In this document: positions 1-11,550 of the stretch, piece by piece
How positions within the stretch are numbered: position 1 is the stretch's first letter
How the letters are laid out: every line of letters starts with the position of its first letter
Source of the DNA: Archegozetes longisetosus
Lineage: Eukaryota; Arthropoda; Arachnida; Sarcoptiformes; Trhypochthoniidae
Reading direction: 5' to 3'
Assembly (NCBI GenBank): GCA_018873245.2
Contig: JAEMBT020000005.1
Span: 11,612,001-11,676,000 of the forward strand
Length of the DNA: 64,000 nucleotides
Notes under the pieces: generated by a model
The model's database searches: none
Told to the model about the DNA's origin: nothing
Seen by the model: the letters and a program-made list of their open reading frames with translations, nothing else
Position numbers and translations under genes: made by a program

Positions 1-567
1 TTTCCTGTTCAATAAATTTTCCACTTTTTCAAGAACATTGTATTCTAGGGTGAATAAGATTTCTTTAATTTTGCTCCCTCACTTAAAAATTTCTGTCTTC
101 GTCACTGTTGACTGGTTAACATTAAAATATTAAGTTCCCAATCCTTGATTGCATTGAACTAAAAGTGATTCCAGCTTTTAATCTTGAAAAATTTGATAGC
201 AGTAAAAGGTTAGATACGACTTATCTGACTTGTATGAAAATAAAATTCTTGTACATAAGAACTTAGCTTTAAATTAGAGCCAGAATGTTATGTTAAATAA
301 GTTATAATCTTCAATACAATAGATAATACATGAATTATTTGTATTTCAACTTAATATAGCACAGTAAATACTCACTAAGCAAAATTATTCCTCGAGTAAA
401 AGTAAATGAGCTTACAAAAAACTTAAAGGCAATTGAAACACAACGCTTATTGAGATTGCGAGAACCCTTATATCTCTGCCTCTATAAAGCTAAAAATATT
501 TTCTCGCAAAACTATAGATATATTTTATTAATATCTTAATAATCGACCTTGATAATTAAACATTAAG
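1..567. other. intron or upstream DNA of the monooxygenase gene
   Basis: No coding exon could be recognised here. The first visible FMO exon begins at 568 right after an AG acceptor, so this stretch is probably intron, and the FAD- and NADPH-binding exons must lie to the left of the window. Confidence 0.45.
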
Positions 568-2265
568 GTATATTTATCGACAAGACGCGGAACATGGGTT
601 ATTCACAGAGTAGGACCTAATGGCAAACCATTAGATGGACAATTTATGAGAAGATTTCTTAACACCTTGTTCTTGTGGACGCCATATAGTATTGTATGCT
701 CTGTAGTAGAATGGTATATAAGTGGACGATTCAATCATGAAGACTATCAGTTAAAGCCTGAACACAGAATCTTCGCACAGCATGTTATGGTTAACGACGC
801 GCTACCAAATAGAATACTATCGGGTACTGTTACTGTAAAGGCAAATATCGAGAGATTCACAGAGAATGGGGTCATCTTTGAAGGTAAGAAACTATTATCT
901 CAAAGTTTTATTTCAAGTTTAGGCAAAGAATACTCTTATTTTTGTGCTTTGAATAAAGTATTGGCTTAGTATGAATAGCCTTAAGGATAAAATATTTGAG
1001 AAAGTATTTTATATTAAATCTTCGATTGTTCAGGTTTCTATCCTTGTCTACATTATGGTTGTCAATAGTTTTTGTATTGCTATCATCACAAGTATTGTCT
1101 TTTTCTTTCTGTTCAGTATTATTTGCTTCACAATTTTGTATCCTTTCATTACCACCATTTGATGGCATCTGTTTGACAATATTTAGTCGAAATGCCTTCT
1201 GCCCAAAATGTTCTTCAAATTAGACATTTGAGAACTGAACCCACTCTTAAACTTTGAGCTACTCTTCATATGGTCATGAACTACTCTGACCTTACAGTGA
1301 ATAACTTTCTCTTATAGTAGTTCTTTGTTTTCAAACCTAAATGTTGTCGACTAATGATTTCCTTAGAACTTTCCAGTGATTGGTCTTTATTTCAACATTA
1401 TTCAAATGAAGAATCAATTAAGAACAAAAAAATTGATCGATTTTTAATAAGTTTACTCATTCTTGAGCTAAAAGTTTTACCAATATTTTCAGGTGAAGAG
1501 AAAGAGACGATTTGTGATAAAGTATTGTTGGCGACTGGATATGAAGTCTCGTTTCCATTCATATCGCAATCATTAATAAAGACGGAAAAAAATAAAGTCG
1601 ATCTATATAAATATGTTTTCTCACCAAAACTCAAACACCCGAAAACACTGGCTTTCATATCATTGGCCCAACCAATCGGTGCTCTTTTACCGATTGGTGA
1701 GATGCAGTCTCGATGGTTTGCATTACTTATGGCTAATAAACTGAAGTTACCATCAGTCGAACATATGAATAGAGATATCGAAAAGAAGGAACAATTCATG
1801 AAACGATTTTATGAGAGCGACAGACACACAATACAAGTGGATTGGATTCCATTCATGGACGAATTGGCCACTATCATTGGTGTCAAACCAAATCTTTTTA
1901 AATACTTTTTATCTGATCCCGAACTGTGGAGAGCTCTGTTCTTCGGCCCTTGTGTCCCGTACCAGTATCGTTTGGAAGGTATTTAGGATTGTTTTGCTAA
2001 ATACTAGATCTTTGTTCGCAAGTCTTATTTTATATAATTTTTACAATTGTTTTATTACTTTATTACTCGATAATCAGGTCCTCATTCCTGGTCGGGAGCG
2101 AGAAATGCTATTCTGACAGTTCAAGACAGAATTGATGCATCACTTAAGACAAGAAAAGCTGCTGCAAAGAAGAGTCGAGGACTCGAACAGTTAAATATAT
2201 CAAGAACCATTTTGGGTTTAATTATTTTTGTATTAATTGCTTACTTATTGAATGTATTGCTTTAA
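568..2265 (+). CDS. flavin-containing monooxygenase, C-terminal part (5' end outside window)
   Basis: Flavin-containing monooxygenases use FAD and NADPH to oxygenate nitrogen or sulfur centres of xenobiotics at the ER membrane. Three exons are visible: 568-883, 1493-1978 and 2078-2265. All have GT-AG borders and join in frame to 329 residues. The first begins with VYLSTRRGTWV, the family motif that follows the NADPH-binding site. It continues through LKPEHR and the LPNRI-SG segment. Exon 2 carries the FMO motif LLATGY, then QPIGALLPIGEMQSRW and the GPC-PYQYRLEG segment. The last exon holds PHSWSGARNAI and ends in a hydrophobic helix of about 20 residues, the usual C-terminal membrane anchor. 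The N-terminal roughly 200 residues with both Rossmann GxGxxG sites lie outside the window. No break is seen. The family is certain; the substrate cannot be told. Confidence 0.93.
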
Positions 2266-3164
2266 ACATATTTACCTTTAGACAGGTTTTCGATACATAA
2301 ATAATCAAAATTTATAAGTTTGAAAATTTTTATTTGTTTTTAAAATCAATTTATTCTGAAATTGCATTTGAATTATTTGATGACATATTTGTTAAGCTTG
2401 TTTTACCGTCCATTGAGCAAACATTTATTAACTTGATTTTTTCATAGTATTTAAACGAAAATAAATATTTGAGTCGTTGAGCAAAATTTCATAGTACTGT
2501 GTATTCATTAAAGTAACGATTCCTTATTTCTACTAGACTAAAGTAGTACGTCAACATGTATCTAAGGGTACATTTATATATTTATAAAAATTCATTCAAT
2601 AACGAAAGTACAACACATTTATGACTGCATTATTATGACTGCATTAACAGTGTGACTAACTAGAAACGTACCCCGAGAGCATAACAGCAGGTTATCCGTA
2701 TCTATTGCAAATTAACGAGTGTATATGGTGAGCCTAATCATCTCAACAACTATAAAACCTCAAAATACATAAAAGTAGAAGAGCTCATCCAAGTTTTCTT
2801 AATAGTATCGATATTAAATCAATGGAATTTAACATAAATTTTCTTTTACTTAGCCTCAAACTATGAATTAGAACTCAAACATTTAAAGGAAATAACTCAC
2901 TTATTTGAAATCCTTGTATATCATAACTTTTGAAATATTGCGAAAAATTATATTTTGAAGTAGTCTGTTACTATATTTACGAGAATACTGACTATAAAAA
3001 TTATATGAAGTAAATGATCAAAATTGATCAACTTATATTTCCAAAGTAATTTTGGATAATTACTCTACAAAACTTCAAATTTAAAAAATCTTTAATTCAA
3101 GCATAGTTTTGAATCTGTCATTTTCCGAAAAATTTATTTAGAGTTTAAACCTATAAAGATCAAA
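2266..3164. other. intergenic, nothing recognised
   Basis: AT-rich DNA between the monooxygenase stop codon and the broken frame that follows. No exon, repeat pair or RNA gene was recognised. Confidence 0.5.
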
Positions 3165-3569
3165 TTACAAGCTTTTAACAATATCATCCCAATTCCTGGT
3201 TACTGTGCTATGTCCAGAATCATCATTTGGAATACTTTTACGACAGTTAAGCACTTTGATTGCTAAATCTTTGAGTTTTGTCAGTTGATTAGGATTAGAC
3301 TTAGGTACAGCGCCTCGCACTTTGCTCACAATTATTTTAAGTGCAGCAGTGTATGAGTTGGCACCAAGACAAAGTATCTGGGACCATTCAATTTGCGATG
3401 CAATTTGACCATTTGCATTTTTCGCCCAATTTCTGAATTTTATTTAAGCGTTGATGCTAATAATGCCCAAGGTTAAGTCCCAAAATTGATACTCATCGTT
3501 ACCCTTCGAGATTGTATTGTTAGGTGGAATTATTGCTAGAAGCAAATCAAGTTCTTTCCTATTATCCAT
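3165..3569 (-). pseudogene. unrecognised 135-codon frame with one internal stop or a 60-nt intron
   Basis: On the minus strand an ATG at 3569 opens a frame that reads MDNRKELDLLLAIIPPN, has one TAA at 3446-3444, and then stays open to a TAA at 3165. Codon choice and amino-acid mix look protein-like on both sides of the stop, for example NWAKNANGQIASQIEWSQ and NPNQLTKLKDLAIKVLNC. Two readings are possible. It may be a single-exon gene killed by one nonsense change. Or a 60-nt GT-AG intron (GTATCA to TTCAG) removes the stop and keeps the frame. The protein was not recognised. It is flanked only by non-coding DNA. Confidence 0.35.
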
Positions 3570-4910
3570 AATTGTATTGTCAGACTGTTTTTATTAATAT
3601 ATGCCTTTAATTAAAATCATAAAGTGGCAATCGTTACTAAGAAAATTTAGTGAATAAAAATTCTGATATTCATGCTCGTGAAAACAAATGTTAACAAAAT
3701 CCTAGTAATATAAAGCTATGCATAAAATTTCTACTAATTGGTTAAATGAGTATTTCCGGTTTTTACACCAAGGAAGCTTCTTGCGAACTTAGGTTCTATA
3801 GGTGTGAGTTTACTGAATAAGAAAAGGCAATTAATAAAAATAATATGGACAGATGCACATACATATGCAATAAGAGTTTGAAGAAAAAAACCAAACACTT
3901 GATACTGAAATAATTTCCACAGAATCGGTTCTGATGCTGCATGAATTGCAAAACAAATCCTCTCATTAAAGTTATTCTAAGTAATGAGTTTTTTCTATAT
4001 TGTAAGAATTTGTTTGAGGTTATAAAAAGTAGGATAGGTTGTGATTTATGGATAAAGTTTTTTCATTTTGATCACTCTCTTTAAACTTTTTAACTCAATA
4101 ATCCGAATCAGTCCCGATAATAGTGATTGAAGATATAATTTTTCAGAGTTTATTTTGGTTTAAATAGTATTCATAACATGTTTATATAATGCTATTAATT
4201 TTATTGAAGCACTTATAAAGTAATGACATAATAGTTGTAATAGTCAGACAAACCTTGAAGATATAAATACTGTTATATCACTCCTCATTGTATTAGTCGA
4301 ATAATTGGAATTGCTTTTAGGTTATTTTTAAACCTTTATTAGAAAAATATAAGACGTTAGACAAAACGTAGACATAACTTTGAAGTTAAAATTTATACAT
4401 ATAAAAGATTAAGACGTTAGTCTCCATTTTTGAAGTATTATGTTTGGTCTCTGAAAGACAATTAAAATACACGGTCACCTACATCTAAAGTGTTTCGGTA
4501 TTCGAATGGCTTATCTTTGAGTTTGAATACGACAAAGCTTACTGAAAGATCATTAGGCGTTTAAGCTATTAGTAGCGGTGCATAAGTACTCGATTGCATT
4601 AATTAATAGATTTTAAACATGTGTAGTCAATAATATTATGTAAAATTACATTTAAATTTAAAAGCGTAACCACAAAAATTGATCTTTTCGGTCATAATCG
4701 GATCTAGCCATGTTATTTGACCGAAAGACATCTTTGAATTTGGATCATAATATTTGGCTAAATCTGGTCGCTGACCTAAGTCAAAACATAGTAGATATAA
4801 AAAACCTTGGTTGAATAACTTTATAACACAAAATTTTAAAACCACAGAAAATATTGTGTGATGAAAATAATAGAATAAAATTGACTACTATTTGAAATAT
4901 AATTTTCAGA
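3570..4910. other. intergenic, nothing recognised
   Basis: AT-rich DNA downstream of the caspase. A 69-codon open frame at 4636-4845 on the minus strand has no recognisable content and no splice partner, so it was not called. Confidence 0.45.
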
Positions 4911-7900
4911 CTATTGGCAGGAAAGGTCTCCTCCATTGAATTCAATTCTCATTAATTCGAGTCCGTATGGATTGAAGAATAATTTTTTAGTGAATAGTGT
5001 CGAACAAACGCACTCGAACTGCTGCTGTACCTGTATTTTTGGCATTATTTTCACTAAATCTCGTTTAGCCTTCAATAACGAAATTAATTTTAGTCATTTA
5101 ATGTAAAAATATGCATCAATTATTTACTTTTGTTGTGATTCCATCAATGCATTTGTAACTTGATTTCTCAACGAAAGCATTGGCTAATGATTCACCGAAT
5201 TTAGTTCCCTCTTTCCAATCAACATACGCTTTATACCCTAATAATAAAAAGTCCAATGATTTGAATTTCTGCTCTAATCATGAAGTTTAACACGATTTGA
5301 GTCACACAGTCATTACAGATTTGAAAAAGTTATTTCATAGGGTCTTTAGATGCACGTACATGTATACAGAAATATGCTCGTTACAAATTTGAAGCAAGTT
5401 ACACATTCTTCAAATCTTTATTTTTCAAGATTTCAATACCTTATGTTCTTATATAATTAGTCTTTGATGCAAGCTAACCTGAGCCTAGGCTCGAGGCTCA
5501 ACTCGAGAGCTTTGATAGAGTCTAAGGCTCAGGTTCAGGCTCAGTAAAACTGGACCTATGTCTAGCATTACATATAATTGATTTGTTGAAACAAAGTCAT
5601 TGGTTTCTACTTCTCTCAAATTTAATATTTTGAAAATCAATTTGTTGTCTCATCGGCGCTTCATTATTATCTTGATTTGATGTAATTCTCTCGTACTATC
5701 CATTTGTAAAAAGTAAAATGTTTTCATCAAATAAAATATTAATTTAGTTTTCCTATCATTCAGGACTTTTGATAAAACGTTTGACAACAAAAGTCAGAGA
5801 AAGGGAAAATCGATGAATTGAGTTCAACAAACAATTATATAGACATAATAAGTTGAGAGTTTGAAGTATAAACACGAATCTAAAGCTTGCATCGAACATC
5901 TTATTCACTTATGGTAATCAGAAAAATTATATGAACTCTAATTTCGAAAATCAGAGCAAGATCGGAAAAAGCCGAGGAACAAAACGAATAATTTGATTTT
6001 CAAGCTGTAAATACTGTGAATACAAAATTTGATAGGTATACAACTATGCTTTAACCTTTAATTGAGCATATTCTTACACTCATATTTATCTCAAGCTTCA
6101 ATCGAATGTATTGATTGGGTTAAATCAAAAGCTTTTGGGAAAAAGTTTTCAAGACCGTAGTTCATACAGAAAATCATTGATATGCAGAGTACCCCCAAAA
6201 ACTGAAAGTCCACGATAGCAATCAGAAGTAGCGTTTCGTTATGGAATGTTTCTCAGTAGACCATAATACTGGATCTACAATTTAAGACTGAACCCAATCG
6301 GACATCAAAATCCTTTTTTACTTATACTTACTAAAGAAAACTGTTTTATCAGGAAAGTTCAATGTTAGATAAGATCTAATTTTAACTTTTATTAAAACCT
6401 AAATCTAAGATAAGAATGAATAACAACAAAAATGGTGTTCATAACAGCTGAACGTACTATCATCTCCAAAAGTCTTTATAAAGCTCTGTACCGAAATTTA
6501 AGGGAAAGAGATTCATTGAAATAAAACTAACTTTCAACTTTAGTAAGTTTTATAGTAATGATGGTATACATTCATAAAATATTATCTGGTATGGAGTTTT
6601 ATAGCGTTCCCTCAAAATTTTGACTTTAATTTTTTGCGAAATTTCAAATTTTACAGACTTTTAGAGGTGATAGTACTTTTATAGGTCGAAGAGTTAGGCT
6701 CTGTTCGGAAAATAACGGCGGACACTTTCAGCATTTACTATAAATTCAAATAATATGTACTTTTCAAACACTAAGTTGCAATTTTGTTTATCAGCTGATA
6801 TATAGTACACTTTGAATTGATGCCTTTTTATTTAAGCATAAAGTAGTTAACCTGTTTTTCATTTGAATCAAATCGGAAAGCTTTATCTGATGACTAATTT
6901 CAGATTTAAATTGCTGACCCAGTATAGAGAATGTTAGGAAACTTATTTCTTATCCAATGTAATAATCAAACAAACGACATATATTTAGTAAGATATTGAT
7001 GCGCATCAAATGAAAGTTGGCATGGAAACGGTTTTTTATAGGTTTGCTATCGGGGATTATTAAGCTTTCAATTTTTTCAAACTTTTACATGAATGTAAAA
7101 TAAGTCAAATTTTGCTATTAAGCATGTACAACTGTATTTATAAGATCTACAAAGAGGATCCCACCTTAAGATATTGTGGGTGGGTGAAAATGGGTAAGGA
7201 ACTATTGCCTTGCAGTTTGATTGCATATTTAATGACACATCTTCGACTGAATTATTAGAACTTAGTTGCTTGTGGTTACGGAGAAAAAATAGTTCGTCAT
7301 TTTCTACGCTACGTCTATGAGGAAAAATTTACATCAAAGTCATTTGATCCCAGGTTCCACTGCAAACCTTTCGAGTTTTGTCCCAGAAATCAACGAAAAT
7401 AAGGACATAATTTTGGGAAAGTTTCAAAGTGGTGCAAGATCTGGAACATGGTGCAACGGCTGATTAAAGTTTAATTGTTAAAAGAGCCACAGTAATACAG
7501 ATTGTAACTCAGAATATTCTAGAGTAACCTTGATTTCATACATTCATACATACAGAAAAGACTTGACAATAAATTGCAGCGAATGACATGGTATGGCTAT
7601 AAAAGAAGACATTATATTAAGCTACTGGTTGCAATAGTTGCTGATGGCTTTTTAATAGACATCTTAGGTCCATATCCAGCAACAGATGATGATGCAGGCA
7701 TAATTCGTAAGGTATTGGGAAAAAAATATGATGATGATTTCAAGCATATATTCAAAGTCGAAGATATATTCATCATCAACCGAGGTTTCCAATTCGCCCG
7801 AAAAGATTTAGAAGAGAGATATTGTTGAGTTTCTATACCAACTCGTTCAAGTGAAAACAAAAACAACTTACAACAGAAGAATCTAACCAAACGAGACTTG

Positions 7901-10900
7901 TAACAAAAGTAAGATACAGGATTGAAGCTGTAATGGAAAATTCAAACAGAACAGATTGCTAGATCGCATCAGGCCCAACATTGAGGCACACACTCTCATA
8001 GATGATTGGAAAATAGCTGGTGTTTTATATAACTTGTACTTCAAGACAATGCAATCAGACAAAGATCATTCATTCATAGGCACCATAATGAACGTACGGT
8101 TAGTACTAAAAAACACACTGATAGAAGAGGCTGAAAATTGAACAGAGAAAAATTGTCTTGACCTACTACAAACGACAAGACAATAAAAATTTCTCTAGAT
8201 TGGATCTAAAGGAATTGATATATCCAACGTTAGGTTCATATCAGATCAAGCAATCTTTAGCGTATACAAAAGAGCATTCGTCTGAAACTGATAAATACAA
8301 ATCCAAATCTGCAATGATCCAGATAAACCATGTCTACTTACAAATATAATACAGTTGAGATATTCCAATCAAAAACAATATAACGTATATGTAGAATATG
8401 AGCAAAATGCAGAGAACTATGAAACTAATAAGATATTACTGTCGCTGTAATTCTGGTCAAGGAACGGTAGGAAAGTGTTCATATACAACTAGTGTCAAAG
8501 TGTATCTGGGATACAGAAGACAGACCCAAAACGTAAAACGTTTGATGAATTAGAAAATATATTCAAAACAAAAGAAATTGAGGAAAGGGATGATGAGTGA
8601 AAGACAATGTTAGGTGATCTCAGGATCTCATCTAGATAAAATGGAAAAAACTAAATCCTGGGTCTTGACCCCATTTTTACATTCTTCCACTGAAAATCTT
8701 GAAAAAGTCGAACCGTTGATTTCTACGCGTTTCAGTTCTTGTACCACTTTGAATCTTTCCCCAAATTAACCACTTATTATTGTTAATTTTTGAGCAAAAC
8801 TTGAAAGATTTGCAGCGGGAGGAAGGCGAGGTTAAATGATATTTTCAGATCTATTTTCTCTCCATAGATGTAATGTTAAAAAAATGAGAAAAAATTATTC
8901 TCGGAAACCGCAAGTAACTAAGATTCAGTCCAAGATGTGTCACCAGATATGCAATCCAACTGCAAAGTTGAAGATTCTTACCCATTTTTACCCGTGCACA
9001 ATAGCTTAACGTGGAATCCTATTTCGAATTTTCATAATTATATAAATCAAAGCTTTTTAAACCCAACTTTTCGATAAAAGAAATTCGGAGATAATCCTAA
9101 ATATATAGTTTTTCGGCAAATATCGGGTAATCAGGGCCCCAATACGTATATATATTTTCTGACTAGCCACACTTCCTTGAGCCTAATATATAGGTCGCGC
9201 CCCCGACCTTTATTAGGATCCATCCTTCATTTCCAATTTTCACCAATATGCATGTAATTCTCTGATACCTAATATGTAGATCACGCCCTCAGGCCCATAT
9301 TGTGACCTATAGGGGCTACAACGTGAAGTTGATCTGCCTCAGCCCCCACTCTTGACTGAGAATGTTTGAAAAACCTATTGATTTAGCCTCGTATTCCATT
9401 GGCTATTGCCAGTAAGTACCGGGACCGCCTTCGGGTAGAGTTCGTACGGGCAAGAGTCCTATGGGAAATGCTGCTAAATTCATAGGTTTTCTGATATCCT
9501 CAGCCATGAGTGGGGGCTGACGCAGACCACATCCACGTGGTAATGCTAATAGACTGTCATCTACAATCATTTACATAATCTCAAAATTCGATTTGATAAT
9601 CTACTTCTGAAAGACCCAATAGCTCACAATATGGGTCTGAGGCATGGCCTATATATTTGGACTCTAGGGCTGATATGTACAAGTCGAGACTTAACTAAAA
9701 TTGTTTAAAACATGCAGTTGTGCGATCGATTTTAAAACTAGTTTCAGGTTTTAAGTCGGTTTTAAGACTTAGAATTGTTTTAAATATGGTTGTGCAGACG
9801 CGCCTAGAAGCATGGCGCGTCAGAAAATATACATATGTACTGGGGCCTTGATTACCCGATATTTACCCTTTTTCATTCGTTATACCTTTAATGGTTGAGT
9901 AACATGTGAAGAAGTCGCCAGTAGATGGAATTAAATTTGAGATAGGATCATTCTGATTTGTGTTAGTATTACTGAGCTGACTCATACCAGAGGTTTTAAT
10001 ACCTTCATCATCATTTCCTATAAAATCGATTGAGTTTTCGTTATGATTCGATCAAATATAAATTATTCAAAAGTTTATTCGAGATTTTTGAATTATCGGA
10101 AAAAATAAAAATTATAAAAGAACAAAAATAAAAAAGAATAAGAAAGGAAAGAACAAAAAGTAATTCTATACCTCCTCGACAGCAATTGAAAAAAACACTC
10201 TGGGCTTATTCCGAAGTTGTTCACAATTCATATTATTGAGTAATGACTGCAAGTAATCAATTTTAAGTGGTTTTCCATCAAATCCAAAGATCTCTCCTTT
10301 TTCGTTACCATGAGTTATAATCATAAAAACAAATGCGTCGTGTTTCTCCAATTCTGAATTTTTGATATGTCTATCAATAAATCCACAATTTGTTGTGCCT
10401 CTAAGTTCTTATACATATCCACATTAAAGTGCAACTGATAGAATATATTCCTAAACCTGTTCATTTCTTTATAAGTGCCGGTCGTATAAAAGTTATTTAT
10501 GAGTAAACAGATGCCTCGGGGTTTTGATTTCATATCGTATAAATCACTGAGAGTTGTCGTATTAGTAGATTTATTCTTACAGTCTTGAATCTGATCTCTT
10601 ATATTTTTATCACCAAAACTGAATTTATCCACAAAACCATTTTTAGGGTGACATCTACTTAAGTCGATTAAATCCTGAACCAAACCTGGTTCCAGTATTT
10701 TTGCCGCATTATCGTTGTTTGAATGTAGTAACAGCTCAACAATAGACCACAAGGCATTATATTTAGAAATCAATAAAGAAAATATGGATTTCAACGTGAT
10801 ATCATTTGAACCCTGCAACAAATATTCATTATGACTAACATTAGGAATTTATCGATTTTACAGTCAAAGTGTTTACCAAGTTATGTTTTTCATATAGGTC

Positions 10901-11019
10901 AATGTCATATTGCTTTATGGATTCTCTGAATTGATCTCTATCGTATCTATTCATCGAATTTTCCAATTGGTCGTAATGTTTTTCAATCAGGTTCATTTTA
11001 TCACTTGACGATGTCATAA
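4911..11019 (-). CDS. caspase with a long prodomain, five exons, three 1-nt frame breaks
   Basis: Caspases are cysteine proteases that cut after aspartate in apoptosis and immune signalling. Exons on the minus strand are 11019-10877, 10812-10172, 10017-9886, 5237-5128 and 5069-4911, all with GT-AG borders. About 100 residues precede the catalytic part, as in initiator caspases. The large subunit starts at KPRGICLLINN and holds the catalytic histidine in MIITHGNEKG. The cysteine lies in NCCRGG where the family has QACRG. The small subunit contains STGDFFTCYSTIKG, then GYKAYVDWKEGTKFGESLA, then STLFTKKLFFNP, as expected. Three places lose one base against this reading: an A7 run near 10979, an A5 run near 10365 and a T7 run near 10190. 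Exons 3-5 are clean. With one base restored at each run the protein would be about 395 residues, normal for the family. Whether the breaks are assembly errors or real cannot be decided here. Intron 3 is 4.6 kb and transposon-filled. Confidence 0.8.
5238..7153. other. left part of caspase intron 3
   Basis: Intronic DNA between the fourth and third caspase exons. A self-complementary patch made of GCTC and GAGC words lies near 5485-5545. No gene or complete element was recognised up to the transposon starting near 7154. Confidence 0.5.
7154..9030. mobile_element. DDE/SWIM DNA transposon with about 330-bp terminal inverted repeats
   Basis: Sequence 7154-7470 reappears reverse-complemented at about 8690-9030, with imperfect but continuous similarity over roughly 330 bp. 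Between the arms lie remnants of a DDE nuclease and a SWIM zinc finger. The element sits inside caspase intron 3. A related single arm is present at 61985-62365. The exact ends and target duplication could not be fixed by eye. Confidence 0.7.
7574..8551 (+). pseudogene. DDE-type transposase with C-terminal SWIM finger, broken
   Basis: Starting at 7574, the frame carries KLLVAIVADGFLIDILGPY and GIIRKVLG, the DDE_Tnp_4-like nuclease pattern. Next comes DIFIINRGF, where the family has an Asp-Arg-Gly, so one catalytic aspartate is changed to Asn. In a shifted frame near 7870, TTEESNQTRLVTKVRYRIE follows, the usual third-acid region. A further frame at 8431-8551 gives YYCRCNSGQGTVGKCSY, a SWIM finger whose last histidine is Tyr. 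At least three frames and several stops are needed, so the gene is dead. It is the internal gene of the surrounding inverted-repeat element. Confidence 0.7.
9117..9866. repeat. foldback element inside caspase intron 3
   Basis: The left end near 9117 (AAATATCGGGTAATCAGGGC) recurs inverted at 9847-9866. The symmetry continues inwards: the block around 9280-9370 (CAGCCCCCACTC) matches the inverse of about 9490-9660. No coding content is seen. The right end lies 20 nt from the caspase exon 3 donor site (9885). Confidence 0.75.
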
Positions 11020-11240
11020 TTTTTTCTCTAAAATAAAAAAGTTTTTGAAGCTTGATTTTGGCAATTTCTTCTGGAAAGAAATATATAATGATAAATATCT
11101 AACTGTTAAAATATTTTGAAAATTGATTACTTAATTTATACGCAAAATGATGCAATTTAAAAAAATATATTAAATTGTTTTAGAAGAGAGAGAAAATGAG
11201 GATACATATACGAGTATTCTGGTTGACACAGAGTAATTAC

Positions 11241-11536
11241 CAGAGTTCGTCAAAATAGTTGAAAAATACTTGATAGATATAATTGTGAAACAAACCTTAA
11301 AATCAAATCTTGAGTTTTATTATCAAGTACTGACTTTTAATATGATTCGCGTTTTAATAAGACAAATATGTGTATTAAACCAAATCGTGGAAGATTTTTT
11401 GAAGCAATGAATCAATGACTTTGTTAATACTTTAATTATTAGATCGAGTTTCGATAGAAAATTCAAAGTTTATTATTAGTGTTTGTTTCGCAATTATATC
11501 AATAAACTACTTTTTCAACAATTTTGGTTTTCTCTG
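11241..11536. mobile_element. CAGAG-type hAT MITE, copy A (296 bp)
   Basis: The inverted ends begin CAGAG and share about 55 bp around the core ATAATTGTGAAAC. Flanking 8-mers GTAATTAC and ATAATCAC match at six of eight bases, consistent with an old 8-bp target duplication. Copies B (15056-15357) and C (17094-19094) belong to the same family. Confidence 0.65.
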
Positions 11537-11550
11537 ATAATCACAACAAT

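Noticed and set aside
8960..9110. missing caspase small-subunit exon next to the foldback
   Set aside because: A candidate after an AG at about 9098 gave no family text and stopped early. The true exons with GTKFGESLA and STLFTKKLFF were found at 5237-5128 and 5069-4911.
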